A DNA stretch of 64,000 bases from Phymorhynchus buccinoides (GCA_017654935.2 CM065713.1:23238875-23302874); one strand, 5' to 3'; numbered from the stretch's first letter, positions 1 through 9,639 are shown. Notes: a model not told the origin generated them from the sequence alone. Numbers and translations are program-made.

Positions 1-345
1 GGTTGCTCACTCCTGGAGATCGCGTCGCAGCCAGAGGCGCACCACCCAATATTTTAATTTTTATTGTTTGGTTGCATGCGATTTATGTGTGAATGATGAG
101 GAAGGAAAGGGAGGGGGGTAAAATTTGACCAACTTACAACTTTTTCGTTGCCACTGGGTTTAACGTGTGCTAAGTGCATTGACAACACAGGACCTCGGTT
201 TATCGTCTCATCAAGAAAGACTCCAGTCTGTTCAGACCGCAAGGCCTTGTGCAAAGTGAGAGGAAAAATCCCCGTACCCAGGTTCGAAATCGGGGTTTAC
301 TTGCCACGCAGCGAACGTGCTAACACTGTGCCACTCACACTGTTT
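1..345 (-). repeat. tRNA-derived SINE, cut by window edge
   Basis: On the minus strand a tRNA-like head (about 345-265, with a TGGCACAGTG box A-like start and a degenerate box B) is followed by a body holding the segment TTTATCGTCTCATC (seen on the plus strand near 200-213). The tail is a GC-rich stretch near 10-45 that reads CAGCCAGAGGCGC on the plus strand. A second copy of the body lies at 40380-40598 in the same orientation, which shows it is dispersed. The layout matches tRNA-headed SINEs known from molluscs; the family name is not assigned. Confidence 0.6.
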
Positions 346-519
346 TGTTTATGTGTGTGTGTTTTGGACGGACTAAAGTTTCGAGATTTGCGTTTATGAA
401 TAATACTTTTATAATTTTATGCAGCACAACACACAGAGTTCTTAGCAATTATCTAGAGCTCAGTAGTGAGTTTGGATTGCTATGCTGTGTGGTTTTAAAA
501 AAACAAAAAACCAATTGAC

Positions 520-745
520 TGCCACCAACGTATTACGTTCTGAGCTGATGACATTCACTGATGATGTCATCAGATGGAAGAGGAATAACCCTACATATGT
601 CTGGCTTTTGATCTAACACATATCAAAGAGGAGTATATACCCAGACAATTTTTTTCAGATTGGCTCTAATCAGTTGTTGTTTCATGTCATGACGTTTACC
701 CAATTATTTGTCGATTCTCTGGCAGTTGAGGGGTTCAAATGTAAA
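520..745. repeat. dispersed repeat, piggyBac-like MITE family 2
   Basis: A segment starting with TTGACTGCCA and ending with TGGCAGTTGAGGGGTT is shared with 52015-52260 and 59215-59425. All three carry the same internal order: a TGATGATGTCATCA-like palindrome, AGATGAAGAGGAA, then CAGATTGGCTCTAT. The ends resemble the CCCTTTGNCTGCCA termini of TTAA-flanked MITEs seen elsewhere in this window. No coding capacity is visible. Confidence 0.5.
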
Positions 746-1578
746 AATTGCTTTCCTAAATCGTTTACTTGTGTCGTGGTCAAAGTATTGACAAATGTGC
801 ATGCCAGGCAGCGAATTTCGTACTTTGTGTAAGGCAATGGAAATGATTGAGTGATTGACTTGATCATTCATTAGGCTGATGACTTTATCCCTCTCGCCAT
901 TTATTTCCGGACCAAAACCGCCCAGCCGGAAGTTGCCTGTGTATTCAAGCCGCCCCAAACCGCCCCTAGCTTGCCCCCACTCTGAGACCCCCTCGATGGC
1001 CATTTTTATCACGCAACTACTTTGGCTGGTTCTACACACATATGAAGATAGTTCTCACTCTCAGTGATGCGATGGTAACTGTATGGCGCTCTGTGTGCTT
1101 CAAAGGACAGTTTTTCCCTGAAAAATGCGCGAAAGAAATCTGAACATTAGAAAGAAGTTTTGTAGTAACAATGCGAATGCACGAGGGTTAAAGCTGGTAT
1201 TTTACCTTATATGAAATGAGTTGATTGAATGTCCATTCTCCTAATTTTTGTCTCTGCATTTTTGGTTTGGGGTCTTGCGTCTTGAATTTTTATGTCTATA
1301 TGTGTGCACGTTTCTTTTTCACTTTTTGGCTCACTCGTGTTAACGAAAGTAAACACGAAGTGAGTCTATAGTATAATAGTTGTTCGGAGTGTGTGTGTAC
1401 TGTGTTGCGTCCGTGGTCTACTATTCAAACTTTAACATTATGCAAGCTTTCGAACAATAATGCATTGAATTAATAAATACTTAAAAACAAACACTGTTTA
1501 ACCGATGAACATTTTTTTAAATTAGTGGGTTAGAGAGTTATTCAACAGGCAACAGGACTCAAGAAACTCATCAACACT

Positions 1579-1660
1579 GAAAGCCTCGATAGCTCATTTG
1601 GTAGAGTGTCTTGTCTGTCATGCCAATGGGGTCTGGGTCCGATTCTCGGCACAGGTTACT
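1579..1660 (+). repeat. tRNA-like SINE head
   Basis: The stretch holds an A-box-like TAGCTCATTTGGTAGAG and a B-box-like GGGTCCGATTCTCGG at tRNA-like spacing. It runs directly into a T-rich tail (1661-1680). The acceptor stem does not close (5' GCCTCGA is not matched at the 3' end), so this is not a functional tRNA gene. A short tRNA-derived SINE or tRNA relic fits best. Confidence 0.5.
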
Positions 1661-2059
1661 TTTTTTTTCTTTTTTTTTGTTAGTTGTATCCATTAACGAT
1701 AGTTTCATTTTGTCACTTGAAAATTATATTGGAAATATTGTACTTTAAACACCCCCCTCAATCTTTGTTTGTTGTCCCACATGTTCATGTTCGAGTGAGC
1801 CTTGAAGGCTTTGCTCTTCTGTTGTTTGTTTTTATCAAAGATTCTTAGTCGTTGGTACACTGTATGTATATTGACAATGAGGTTTTGCAATGCAAAAAGC
1901 TGACTGAATATAACTATGGTCACAAATTTATTTGAATAAATCTTGCATTTTGAAAATACTTTATCACTGAGTGGTTTGTTATGTATACAATTTAATTTGA
2001 TGTATGTGTGTGCACGCATGTGTCTGGTTGAGTGTGTGTGTGTGTGCACCATGCGCATC

Positions 2060-2600
2060 ATCTGGTGTCCCGCCCAAGGAGGCAGCCTGTGCTCCGCACC
2101 GCCGGGACTTCAAGGCCATCGACAGGGTCGCCTTCATGGCCGACATCCAGCTCCATGCTGGAAGACGGCGCGACCCGAATCAGCGCCCAGCCAGCGGACG
2201 ACGGCCTGAGGGGGGACTGCTGGACAAGCACGCCCCTGCCACACGGAGCGGGACGTGTCGCCCTCTAGGCCCGCACATCGCCCTGGTATTCGGCCGCTAC
2301 ACCAGTGAACACTTTGCGTGAGGCAACAAAACCGACGCTGCGCGTCGCCGTCTGAGAGGAAGTGGTCAAAAACTGGCCTGACAGTGCACCCATCAGATCT
2401 TCCTGATGGCAAAGGACCGCAGTACGAGATTGTCCAGCACGCCAAGGAAGGAGTACTGGAGCTCTTGATCGGAGGGCAGCACGACCTCCCGAGGTACTCT
2501 ATGTTCTGAACAGTGATCGTTTGCTTGGCAGGCGCAGAGCTTCACACTTCCAACACACGGACATTTTCTTCCAGTGACCTTCCTGTCCTTCGCCGAGTAT
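2060..2600. other. GC-rich stretch, unidentified
   Basis: About 540 bases are clearly richer in G+C than the AT-rich flanks and look exon-like or retroelement-like. Short open frames cross it (for example 2318-2509 plus, with a segment GKGPQYEIVQHAKEGVLELL). None gives a family I recognise, and no splice or terminal-repeat structure was clear. It may be a degraded retroelement fragment or an exon of an unknown gene. Confidence 0.25.
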
Positions 2601-2710
2601 TTTACCAAGAAAATTAAGCTTAATTAGAGAAGACTCGATAAGTCAGGCCCGTCCACCCACGTCCTCCTATGCTGATGAACCTTTCATCTCGTCTCTTTTT
2701 GGACTTACGG

Positions 2711-3210
2711 NNNNNNNNNNNNNNNNNNNNNNNNNNNNNNNNNNNNNNNNNNNNNNNNNNNNNNNNNNNNNNNNNNNNNNNNNNNNNNNNNNNNNNNNNN
2801 NNNNNNNNNNNNNNNNNNNNNNNNNNNNNNNNNNNNNNNNNNNNNNNNNNNNNNNNNNNNNNNNNNNNNNNNNNNNNNNNNNNNNNNNNNNNNNNNNNNN
2901 NNNNNNNNNNNNNNNNNNNNNNNNNNNNNNNNNNNNNNNNNNNNNNNNNNNNNNNNNNNNNNNNNNNNNNNNNNNNNNNNNNNNNNNNNNNNNNNNNNNN
3001 NNNNNNNNNNNNNNNNNNNNNNNNNNNNNNNNNNNNNNNNNNNNNNNNNNNNNNNNNNNNNNNNNNNNNNNNNNNNNNNNNNNNNNNNNNNNNNNNNNNN
3101 NNNNNNNNNNNNNNNNNNNNNNNNNNNNNNNNNNNNNNNNNNNNNNNNNNNNNNNNNNNNNNNNNNNNNNNNNNNNNNNNNNNNNNNNNNNNNNNNNNNN
3201 NNNNNNNNNN
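2711..3210. other. assembly gap, 500 N
   Basis: Exactly 500 N. The fixed length suggests a scaffolding gap of unknown true size. The open frames that run through it are not real. Confidence 0.99.
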
Positions 3211-3813
3211 AAGCTTTTTATGCAAAAAACACGCGGTTAGAACGAGAACGCACTTAAACCACACCGCCATCCCAAAGTCAAGTTTTTTTGCACAACTACC
3301 TGGCTAGAACGAGTACACACTGACAACAGCACAGCCATCTTGACTGACCCCTCGATATGTAAGCGGCACTCTGATTGGCCGATATAACAACTTGGATGTC
3401 TGCAGCGCAAGCAGACGACACTAGACTCATTCTTTGCGCACTGATCTTGTAACTTCCGAGAAATTTTAACTTTCTCTTAAAGCGCGTGTGTGGATTTTAT
3501 GTTTTTGATGTTATCGTGTGTTAATAAACTGTTTTAAAGTGTATGTAATCGGAATTAAAAACCCTATGGTTACAGGATACTGGGCTTACAACCATGATTT
3601 GTTGGGTAAGTGTGTTGTTTCCGTTTTTTTGTCTTTTTCACACTTTACCAGCACGCAAATCACAGTAGATGTGAGGACCGATTGATAGGTTCGTCAGGGG
3701 TGCCAAAAATCGATAAAATGGTTTGAAAGAGCAATGCTTACAACGAGTAAAGCTTACAACGAGTAAATTGGCCCTCTCCCCTGGAATTCGTACTAAACGG
3801 GTTTCACTGTAAC
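3211..3813 (+). mobile_element. pogo/Tigger-like DNA element, 5' part lost in gap
   Basis: The end is a terminal-repeat-like GTACTAAACGGGTTTCACTG followed by TA. The same family occurs inverted at 4314-5084 and, in this orientation, at about 22855-23640. The CAGTG...AACCC ends flanked by TA are typical of pogo/Tigger-type nonautonomous elements. The left end is missing at the gap. No transposase frame is visible. Confidence 0.5.
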
Positions 3814-3914
3814 TGTGACAATACAAGTATTAACATCCTTCGTGCGCTCTAGCAAGATACATATCCAGATTTAAAAAAAAAATAATCCAGATCTAGAAAA
3901 TGAAAATAAACCCA

Positions 3915-4310
3915 GGTAACATCCTGCGCCTGTAGAAGAACTGCTCAACTGCATCCACCGCAAATTCTCTTTCATCAATATAGGCAATTTCTCAGTTTAA
4001 ACCTTTAAAGCATAAAGGGTTAATGGAAACTGTCACGTAGGAATCTCTCACCCTGTCAGTGTCTCCTCCGGTGCATTACCTCTTGATGACCTAACATACT
4101 ATCGATCCCATTTGACCGCTGGTTCTCCCCGTAGGGATACCATGGGGGTATTTGTACAAATGGTTCCCCACCTTCTGGAAGTTCTTGTGCTTGTAACTTC
4201 CTCTAACCTGCCACTATCTTTGACTCTGCCTTTTCCCTTTGATTACGTCATCTACTGTCATCTACTATCTTTCTGACTTTTTTGCTCATTCTCCTGCCTT
4301 TTTAAAAAAC
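3915..4310 (-). repeat. dispersed repeat R3 (ACTTCCAGAAGGTGGGG family)
   Basis: Read on the minus strand the element runs: AAAGGCAGGAGAATG, a GTCAGAAAGATAGTAGATGA segment, then GAAGTTACAAGCAC and CTTCCAGAAGGTGGGG. Other copies are at about 23655-23870, 24000-24140, 27490-27570, 38240-38345, 38575-38710, 47440-47920, 52860-53050 and 58680-58800. No coding frame is seen. The class is unknown. Confidence 0.7.
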
Positions 4311-4313
4311 AAA

Positions 4314-5084
4314 TACAGTGTGAAACACGTTTAGTACAAATTCCATGGGAGAGGGCCAATGTACTCGTTGTAAGCATTGCTCGTTCAAACCATTTTATCG
4401 ATTTTGGCAACCATGACGGACATAGCAATCGCTCCTCACATCTACTGTGATGTGCGTGCTGGTAAAGTGTGAAAAAGACAGAAAAAACGGAAACAACACA
4501 CTTACCCAACAAAGCATAGTTGTAAGCCCAGGTATCCTGTATCCATAGGGTTTTTAATGCCGATTACAAACATTTTATTAACACACGATTAACACACGAT
4601 AACATCAAAAACTTAAAATCCACACACGCGCTTTAAGAGAAAAGTTAAAATTTCCCGGAAGTCACAAGATCAGTGCGCAAAAGAGTGAGTCCAGTGTCGT
4701 CTGCTTGCGCTGCAGACACCCAAGTTGTTATATCGGCCAATCAGAAGGCCACTTACATATCGAGGGGTCAGTCAAAATAGCGATGTTGTTGTTAGTGTGT
4801 TCTCGTTCTAGCCAGGTAGATGTGCAAGAAAGCTTGACTTTGGGATAGCGGTGTGGTTGTAAGTGCGTTCTCGTTCTAACCCGTGTAGTTTTTGCATAAA
4901 AGCTTGACTTTGGGAGTCAATCAATTGTACGTTATATGCAAGTTGCTCATTGTAGCGAGCTCGTTGTATGCAGAATTATTTAACAAGGAAAAAGAAGGCT
5001 TGTGGTCGGGAATTTTGAAACCACTCGTTACACACGGGCTCTCGTTTAAACGGTACTCGTACTAAATGGGTTTCCCTGTTATTC
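4314..5084 (-). mobile_element. pogo/Tigger-like nonautonomous DNA element
   Basis: One end is TA-CAGTGTGAAACACGTTTAG and the other is ACTAAATGGGTTTCCCTG-TTA, giving imperfect terminal inverted repeats of about 25 bases with TA at the borders. It is the inverted twin of 3211-3813 and is mirrored in the right palindrome arm at about 22855-23640. Length is about 770 bases with no open transposase frame. Confidence 0.6.
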
Positions 5085-5097
5085 CTATCTTTCTCCT

Positions 5098-5232
5098 TTG
5101 AGACTCCTCTGAAATCGGAATGTGTCTGCAGCTGTGCGCAGCGGGGAGACCAGTAAAAAATAAAAAAAAACGGACACATATGTACCTTACCCATTATGGG
5201 CATATGGCCTGGGAACGCAAGAAGAAGAAGAA
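5098..5232 (-). repeat. dispersed repeat R2 with GAA tail
   Basis: The segment contains GAAATCGGAATGTGTCTGCA, GACACATATGTACCTTACCC, CATTATGGGCATATGGCC and a GAAGAAGAA tail. The same order recurs at about 6235-6365, 21585-21712, 22682-22830, 25602-25685, 27395-27500, 32700-32825, 47268-47400 and 53062-53130. A simple-repeat tail at one end suggests a SINE-like element, but no RNA polymerase III boxes were identified. Confidence 0.65.
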
Positions 5233-5402
5233 AGATTTCGTGATCCGCGACCTGACAAACCAGAGTTGGGTCTCAAAACGAGCAGCGTTGAGAACTACCC
5301 CACCGGCGCTTGTTCGGCCAGGACTATAGGACAGCAAACCCCCACTCCAACCCCCCCCCAACATCCCCAAAAACCCCCCCCAAAAAACCCACCACAACTA
5401 AC

Positions 5403-5551
5403 CCTGTGCGGTCATGAAGTCAGCAAAAACACCAGAAACCCCTGCACCTCCTCGCCCACCAGGAACTGAGAGCGGTACGTGTTGAAGGTCGTGTGCGCTA
5501 CTGAGACATTAAGTCCACCTGGTACTCCTCCGTCCACGTAAACGACGGCTC
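5403..5551 (-). CDS. GUSB: beta-glucuronidase, exon E (left arm, broken frame)
   Basis: The exon lies between a CCCAG acceptor (5552-5556) and a GT donor (5401-5402) on the minus strand. It begins EPSFTWTEEYQ, which matches the FTEEYQ segment near the C-terminus of animal GUSB, just after the catalytic nucleophile region. The expected next part (SQYHMTF, then FLVGE and DFMT) is disrupted. An in-frame TAG follows MSQ, and two extra bases move the later TYRSQFLVGE part to another frame. Right-arm and third-copy versions of this exon also carry indels, at other places, so sequencing error and pseudogene decay are both possible. The next exon (F) is not found downstream in this arm. Confidence 0.85.
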
Positions 5552-6234
5552 CTGGGAACAAAGGAGGAGAAGAAAACAAATCCAGGTAGTATAGGATTTG
5601 GAAAAGTAACAAAAGGCTGAAAAGCGGGGGTCTAGGGGCCTTTTGCGGCCCCTAGTAAGGGTCCAGTGGGTAACGCCAAAGATTCTAAAAGGGTAAGAGG
5701 GAATACTTAAAGAGCTCGGCGATTACCGGGCTGATAGAGTTATCGTTAGTGGGGACAGTACACTATTCACAGTGGAGGCTATCCAAAAAACTCAGACTGG
5801 AACTTGAACGGAGAATTAAACTGGCCTATCGACGCGCAAAAGGTGTCCTGTTTAAAAGGGAAATAACCAGCGTTTCTGTCCTCACTACTCATATAGGGAA
5901 AAGAGACCGGATGCTTAGTCTTCCCCTTGGAATATCTTTGGTAACGCTGAAGCTTTTTGAGTAACTGAAGCCGTAAAACAGCGTTAGAATGGCTAAATTT
6001 AGTTAATTTGTTTTGGAGTTTTTTCGGCGGACAGATTTTTTTTCGGCGGAAAAGCAATGTCATTTTGGCGGAAATTTGCTGTTTGGCGGACAATTCCCAT
6101 CCCTGAAATTGCTGTGCGGAAATTAAAGTGGTGTATCTTTAAGAACGTCGGCTTCACAGGAGAAGGAAAAAAAACAATCAATATTTCGGTCATTTCAGTC
6201 AAATTACGGTTCAGATTTGTTTTGTCTTTTTTTG

Positions 6235-6365
6235 CGTTCCTGTCCATATGGCAATAATGGGTAAGGTATGTATGTGTCTGTTTTTTCAGTTTTCACTGGT
6301 CTCCCAGCTGCGGTCAGCCAACACATTCCGATTTCGGAGGAGGCAGCTTTGTTCATATGGCATCA
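6235..6365 (+). repeat. dispersed repeat R2
   Basis: Copy of the R2 family in the opposite orientation to 5098-5232: TTGCGTTCCTGTCCATATGG, GGGTAAGGTATGTATGTGTC, then ACATTCCGATTTCGGAGGAG. It is mirrored in the right arm at 21585-21712. Confidence 0.65.
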
Positions 6366-6499
6366 CTGTCAGTGATTTTAGACTTGCACATTAGCTTTGT
6401 CAGATGATGCGACGTGCCCCTGATCAACCGGTAAGCCCAACATAACCTACAGTTGAATTTCCAGGCGGATGAAATACTTCATTAATAAAATATGAAAAA

Positions 6500-6560
6500 A
6501 TCAAATCAATCAATCAATCAAATCATTTATTGTCCTTTTAAAACAGTGCATAAAAGAGGA
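6500..6560. repeat. (AATC)n simple repeat and element end
   Basis: A short run of CAAT/AATC tetranucleotides is followed by ATTTATTGTCCTTTTAAAAC, mirrored at about 21390-21445 in the right arm. This combination looks like the 3' end of a non-LTR or SINE element with a tetranucleotide tail. The class is uncertain. Confidence 0.4.
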
Positions 6561-6649
6561 AATGTGGCGGCTGTCACCAGACAAACAAACAACAGACAAA
6601 CAAGTACAGTAAAAAGATGATCATGACACAAAACATATTATATTATTAG

Positions 6650-6795
6650 GGACGTACAACTGCAAATTTTACACAAAAGTCAGATTTTGTTATTATGGTG
6701 TCTTACTATATTATCAGTCGCATTATAAGGCGCAGAGGTCTCAGTCTGGGGGAAAAGTATTGCCTTGTAGTCCGTAAAAAATATGGTAAATATTA
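6650..6795. repeat. MITE, TTATAAGGCGC family
   Basis: The segment contains CATTATAAGGCGCAGAGG, CTCAGTCTGGGGG and TGTAGTCCGTAAAAAATATG, typical of short DNA-transposon relics whose ends read ACCATATTTTACGGACTATAAGGCGC. The mirrored copy is at 21160-21306. A second copy of the family is at 13005-13172, mirrored at 14838-15010. Confidence 0.6.
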
Positions 6796-6915
6796 TATTA
6801 CATTATATTCAATTATTATAAACATGATGCTAATTATAAACATTATATTAATTATGAAGACTAACTGATGGAACTAAAATTAAATCAATTAAATATTTTT
6901 CATCAACATCAATAC

Positions 6916-7095
6916 CTCATGGAAACCAGCAACGGTCCCCGCCCCGTATTCCGACACCAGCACGGGTTTGTCCGTGTACTTGGCGTGCCAAGAGTCAAGG
7001 TCATTGGACAACTGCCGATGGATGACCTCCGTGTGACCCGTGTCGCTGTACCAGCCGTAGTAACGGTTGATGCTGATCACGTCCACAAATGGAAC
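6916..7095 (-). CDS. GUSB: beta-glucuronidase, exon D with catalytic nucleophile (left arm)
   Basis: The minus-strand exon is 180 bases (60 codons) and phase 0 at both ends, between a CTCTCCCAG acceptor and a GTATTG donor. It reads VPFVDVISINRYYGWYSDTG and continues to KPVLVSEYGAGTVAGFHE. The SEYGA motif carries the glutamate that is the catalytic nucleophile in GH2 beta-glucuronidases (Glu540 in human GUSB). VDVISINRYYGWY matches the VDVICLNSYYSWY strand of the TIM barrel. The enzyme removes glucuronate from glycosaminoglycans in lysosomes. The exon is base-for-base identical to the right-arm copy at 20844-21023, including silent sites, and has a broken homologue at 40621-40799. Confidence 0.97.
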
Positions 7096-7172
7096 CTGGG
7101 AGAGGAGAAGACGAATTAAAAAAAGCATAAAAATATAATAACAGTAATGATAATAATAAATAACGCCTTATA

Positions 7173-7810
7173 CAGTGGTCGCCGCTTTATAAAGCCATTT
7201 TGGGAACGATGAAAAATGGCTTTAATAAGCGGCGGATTTAAAAATAACCAGCGGTCCAGGATTACGTCATTTTCGAAAAAAAAAAAAATGTTTGCTTCTC
7301 TTTTGTTTAAGTCAGACACACTTTCACACTTTCTTTCGTCAATTTTCTTCGTTTGTGGTTAAAATCTTGGCGTTTTCTTTTCGGCATTTTGATTCAATTC
7401 ATTCTTGCCTCTCGCTTGAAGTTGCCAGTCCGACAGAAAACAATAAAGTGATTTAATTTATTTATTAACTCAAACACGTGCGGTTTTTATTGACTGACAT
7501 TCTTTTCTAAACTCAATTACTTCGTAATACACGTGAGCGTGCACATAAATATGTCTTGAGTGACACAAGTGACATATTTTCTACGCCCCAAAAAAGGAAA
7601 ATAACAGAAAAAAGAACAAAATCGTGTGAGTTTTAGTCACAAACAATGTGATTTCTCTGAGAAAAGTGGCTATAATAAAGCGGCGGGGTGGTTTTATTAA
7701 GCGGCTTTTTTTAATACATAACATATAGTGACAAATCCGGACCGTAAGAAATCGGCTTTAATAAACGGCTGGCTCTATTAACCGCGGTTTTATAAAGCGG
7801 CGGCCAAGTG
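7173..7810. mobile_element. pogo-like MITE, CAGTGGTCGCCGC ends
   Basis: The element is TA-flanked. Its left end CAGTGGTCGCCGCTTTATAA and right end TTTATAAAGCGGCGGCCAAG are inverted repeats. Internal copies of the AAGCGGCGG motif occur near both ends. It is 638 bases with no transposase frame, lies in the intron between GUSB exons C and D, and is mirrored at 20126-20766. Confidence 0.75.
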
Positions 7811-8019
7811 TAAACGGCTCTTCACATGAAAACTTCATTCAGAAATTGTAGAACGGATGAGGAGAGAGGGAAATAAAAAATGTTTATAACAAAAAATTCA
7901 TCCTCAGAGCGCTTTACTAAGTAGAAGAAAACATTATTACAAAACAATAAGAAGCATAACAATAATAATTTAAACAACAATTTAACAATTCAAAGTAAAA
8001 ATAAAAAAGTTCACGCCGG

Positions 8020-8110
8020 CCTTAGTTAGGCACATAGCGGCAGCATAACGCATCTGCGATCATATGACAGGAATTGTCTGAGTGATCAAAGAAGAAGAAG
8101 AAGAAGAAAA
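8020..8110 (-). repeat. dispersed repeat R1 with GAA tail
   Basis: The pattern is: a TTAGTTAGGC start, CAGCATAACGCATCTGCG, ATATGACAGGAATTGTCTGA, GATCAAAG, then (GAA)n. Copies are at about 19815-19920 (mirror), 37715-37800, 38775-38832 and 58985-59115. The tail again suggests a SINE-like element. Confidence 0.6.
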
Positions 8111-8135
8111 AGAAACGATAGAAATGAGTACTCAC

Positions 8136-8223
8136 CACTTTGTCGTCATTGGAGTGCTTATCACAATTGAAGGTGATGGGTCGCCTGGAAACGTCCACCG
8201 AGCGTGCGTAGTTTATCACCTCC
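8136..8223 (-). CDS. GUSB: beta-glucuronidase, exon C (left arm)
   Basis: The minus-strand exon is 88 bases, between a TTTTCCAACAG acceptor and a GTGAGTAC donor. Joined to the two bases ending exon B it reads (K)EVINYARSVDVSRRPITF then NCDKHSNDDKV. This lines up with the LKMVIAHTKSLDPSRPVTF segment of human GUSB, between the acid/base and nucleophile glutamates. It ends in phase 0, compatible with exon D. It is identical to the right-arm copy at 19702-19789 over all 88 bases and into the flanking splice sites. R1 with a GAA tail lies directly downstream in the intron. Confidence 0.95.
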
Positions 8224-8253
8224 CTGTTGGAAAACATCAGTCCAGTAAAAAAA

Positions 8254-8355
8254 GTGTGTGTGTGTGTGTGGTGTGTGGTGTGCGTGTGATTGTGTGTGTG
8301 TTTCGTGTGTGTGTGTGTTTGTGGGCGTTGCGTGAGTTGTTGCGTGTGTGTTGTG
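8254..8355. repeat. (GT)n microsatellite
   Basis: Imperfect GT dinucleotide run in the intron next to exon C. The mirror position in the right arm (about 19564-19670) is an AC run of different structure, so the locus is length-variable or poorly sequenced. Confidence 0.85.
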
Positions 8356-8545
8356 GATATATCAATGTCTTGAAGAAACTAATCTATTTCTTAGATTTTG
8401 TTTTCATGGCGAAACAGCCCTCCCCTCTCCCTCCCACCACCCTCTTTTTTAAATATATAGAAACAATATTATGTAGTGTCATGAAGGTGAACATCAAGAA
8501 TACTTCATGCTTGAAAAGACAACACTCGAACGCACCACGAATTAA

Positions 8546-8792
8546 CCCTTTCACACGCCAATGTCGCATTTTAGCACCAACAATGGTATAACACCCATGT
8601 TACTAAAAGGCATCAAATCAGGACTTGTTATCCAAAGACCCTATTTTCTTCATTTTGGGTGGTTAAGGATAGGCCTAATGTTATTATATGTCACCAAGGA
8701 ATTCACAATATTGCAGAAATATATTTTTTTTCTTCTACCCAGTTAAGTTTAATGGTATTTTCTGGCTAAAAAAATGACTGGCGGCAAAAGGG
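8546..8792. mobile_element. piggyBac-like MITE, TTAA-flanked
   Basis: The element is flanked by TTAA on both sides (8542-8545, 8793-8796). The ends read CCCTTTCACACGCC and GGCGGCAAAAGGG, and TTAA duplication with CCC ends is the signature of the piggyBac superfamily. It is 247 bases and non-coding. The mirror is at 19118-19369. Relatives are at 34880-35095, 54298-54585, 57078-57347 and 62560-62790. Confidence 0.75.
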
Positions 8793-9069
8793 TTAAGTCC
8801 CTTGTTTTTTTTTCTGAGTAGCTGTGACCCACATACAAACTCCCCCAACTTCAAACTGAGGCTGCTCTTTAAAATGATGATTCGATTTGAATTTGGGGGC
8901 ATTTGTACGGGAGTCCAAGCCTGGTCAAAACAAGTTTTCTTACCAGCTATAAGAGAGAAAACCAGTGAAACCCGTGATTTTGACACATGACATGGTGGGT
9001 CTTTAAAGACACAAACGAACCAGACACACACACACACACACAAATCTTATACACATGCTTCCTACTCAC

Positions 9070-9117
9070 TTGAAATATCATACATCAATGGATAAAGCAG
9101 TCTAGTTTGTTGGCTAC
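9070..9117 (-). pseudogene. GUSB exon B fragment, copy 4 (left arm)
   Basis: A decayed piece of the 3' end of exon B with its donor: minus-strand ATTTCAAGTGAGTAGGA preceded by a remnant of the TGGCCAACGAACC segment. The frame is lost. It is the most distant of a run of exon-B fragments downstream of the full exon, mirrored at about 18764-18821. Confidence 0.6.
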
Positions 9118-9169
9118 ACACACACACACACTAACATTCAACCATCCGGTACACTCACTCCATACTCAC

Positions 9170-9253
9170 TTGAAATATGTCACAGTAATGGGTAAATCAG
9201 AGGTAGGCTCGTTGGCGACAGATCTCAATGAAACCAGATGGCCTGCTTCTTCT
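9170..9253 (-). pseudogene. GUSB exon B fragment, copy 3 (left arm)
   Basis: Minus-strand remnant of the [14 protein letters not shown] part of exon B, ending TATTTCAA before a GTGAGTAT donor. It lies between CT and CA microsatellites. Mirrored at 18629-18713. Confidence 0.75.
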
Positions 9254-9313
9254 TCTCTCTCTCTCTCTCGCTCTCTCTCTCTCTCAAACACACACATACA
9301 CTTGTATACTCAC

Positions 9314-9397
9314 TTGGAAATACGGCCACAGCAATGGGCAAACCGGAGGCGGTGTTCGTTGGCCACAGACCTCAAGTGAAAACAGAGGGTCCTGTTC
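9314..9397 (-). pseudogene. GUSB exon B fragment, copy 2 (left arm)
   Basis: Minus-strand copy of the 3' half of exon B. It includes GTGGCCAACGAACACCGCC (the NEP region, altered) and a GTGAGTATAC donor. It is bounded by GA/CT and CA simple repeats. Mirrored at 18479-18563. Confidence 0.8.
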
Positions 9398-9415
9398 CTT
9401 AGTCTCGCTCTTCTC

Positions 9416-9475
9416 TTTCTCTCTCTCTCACAACACACACACACACACACACAAACTTACACACACACAAACAGA
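9416..9475. repeat. CT and CA microsatellites in exon-B array
   Basis: CTCTCTCT then CACACACA tracts lie between exon B and fragment 2. The same CT-then-CA pattern recurs at about 9253-9300 and 9115-9132, so the microsatellite is part of the tandemly repeated unit. Confidence 0.8.
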
Positions 9476-9487
9476 GTTTATACTCAC

Positions 9488-9639
9488 TTTTGAAATACGG
9501 CACAGCAACGGGTAAATCAGAGGCAGGTTCGTTGGCCACAGACCACATGATGACAGAGGGCCTGTTCTTGTCTCGTCGAATCAGCTCCCACATCACCTCC
9601 TTGTGATGGGCCAGAGAAACAGGGCCAAAGTTCTTAGCG
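9488..9639 (-). CDS. GUSB: beta-glucuronidase, exon B with catalytic acid/base (left arm)
   Basis: The minus-strand exon runs from a CTTTTTAG acceptor to a GTGAGTA donor. It reads (Y)[19 protein letters not shown], then [19 protein letters not shown], then [18 protein letters not shown] holds the glutamate that is the acid/base catalyst in GH2 beta-glucuronidases (Glu451 in human GUSB). The exon should be 150 bases so that its last AA plus the G of exon C forms AAG (Lys). This copy has 152 because the terminal AA is AAAA, which shifts the frame into exon C. The right-arm copy has AA here, so the extra bases may be homopolymer error. A truncated upstream duplicate and four shorter fragments surround it. 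Confidence 0.95.

Noticed and set aside
1579..1660. Functional tRNA gene
   Set aside because: The acceptor stem does not pair and the T arm is degenerate. A SINE head explains it better.
2620..3307. Open frames of more than 200 codons across the first gap
   Set aside because: They consist mostly of N; the gap carries no information.
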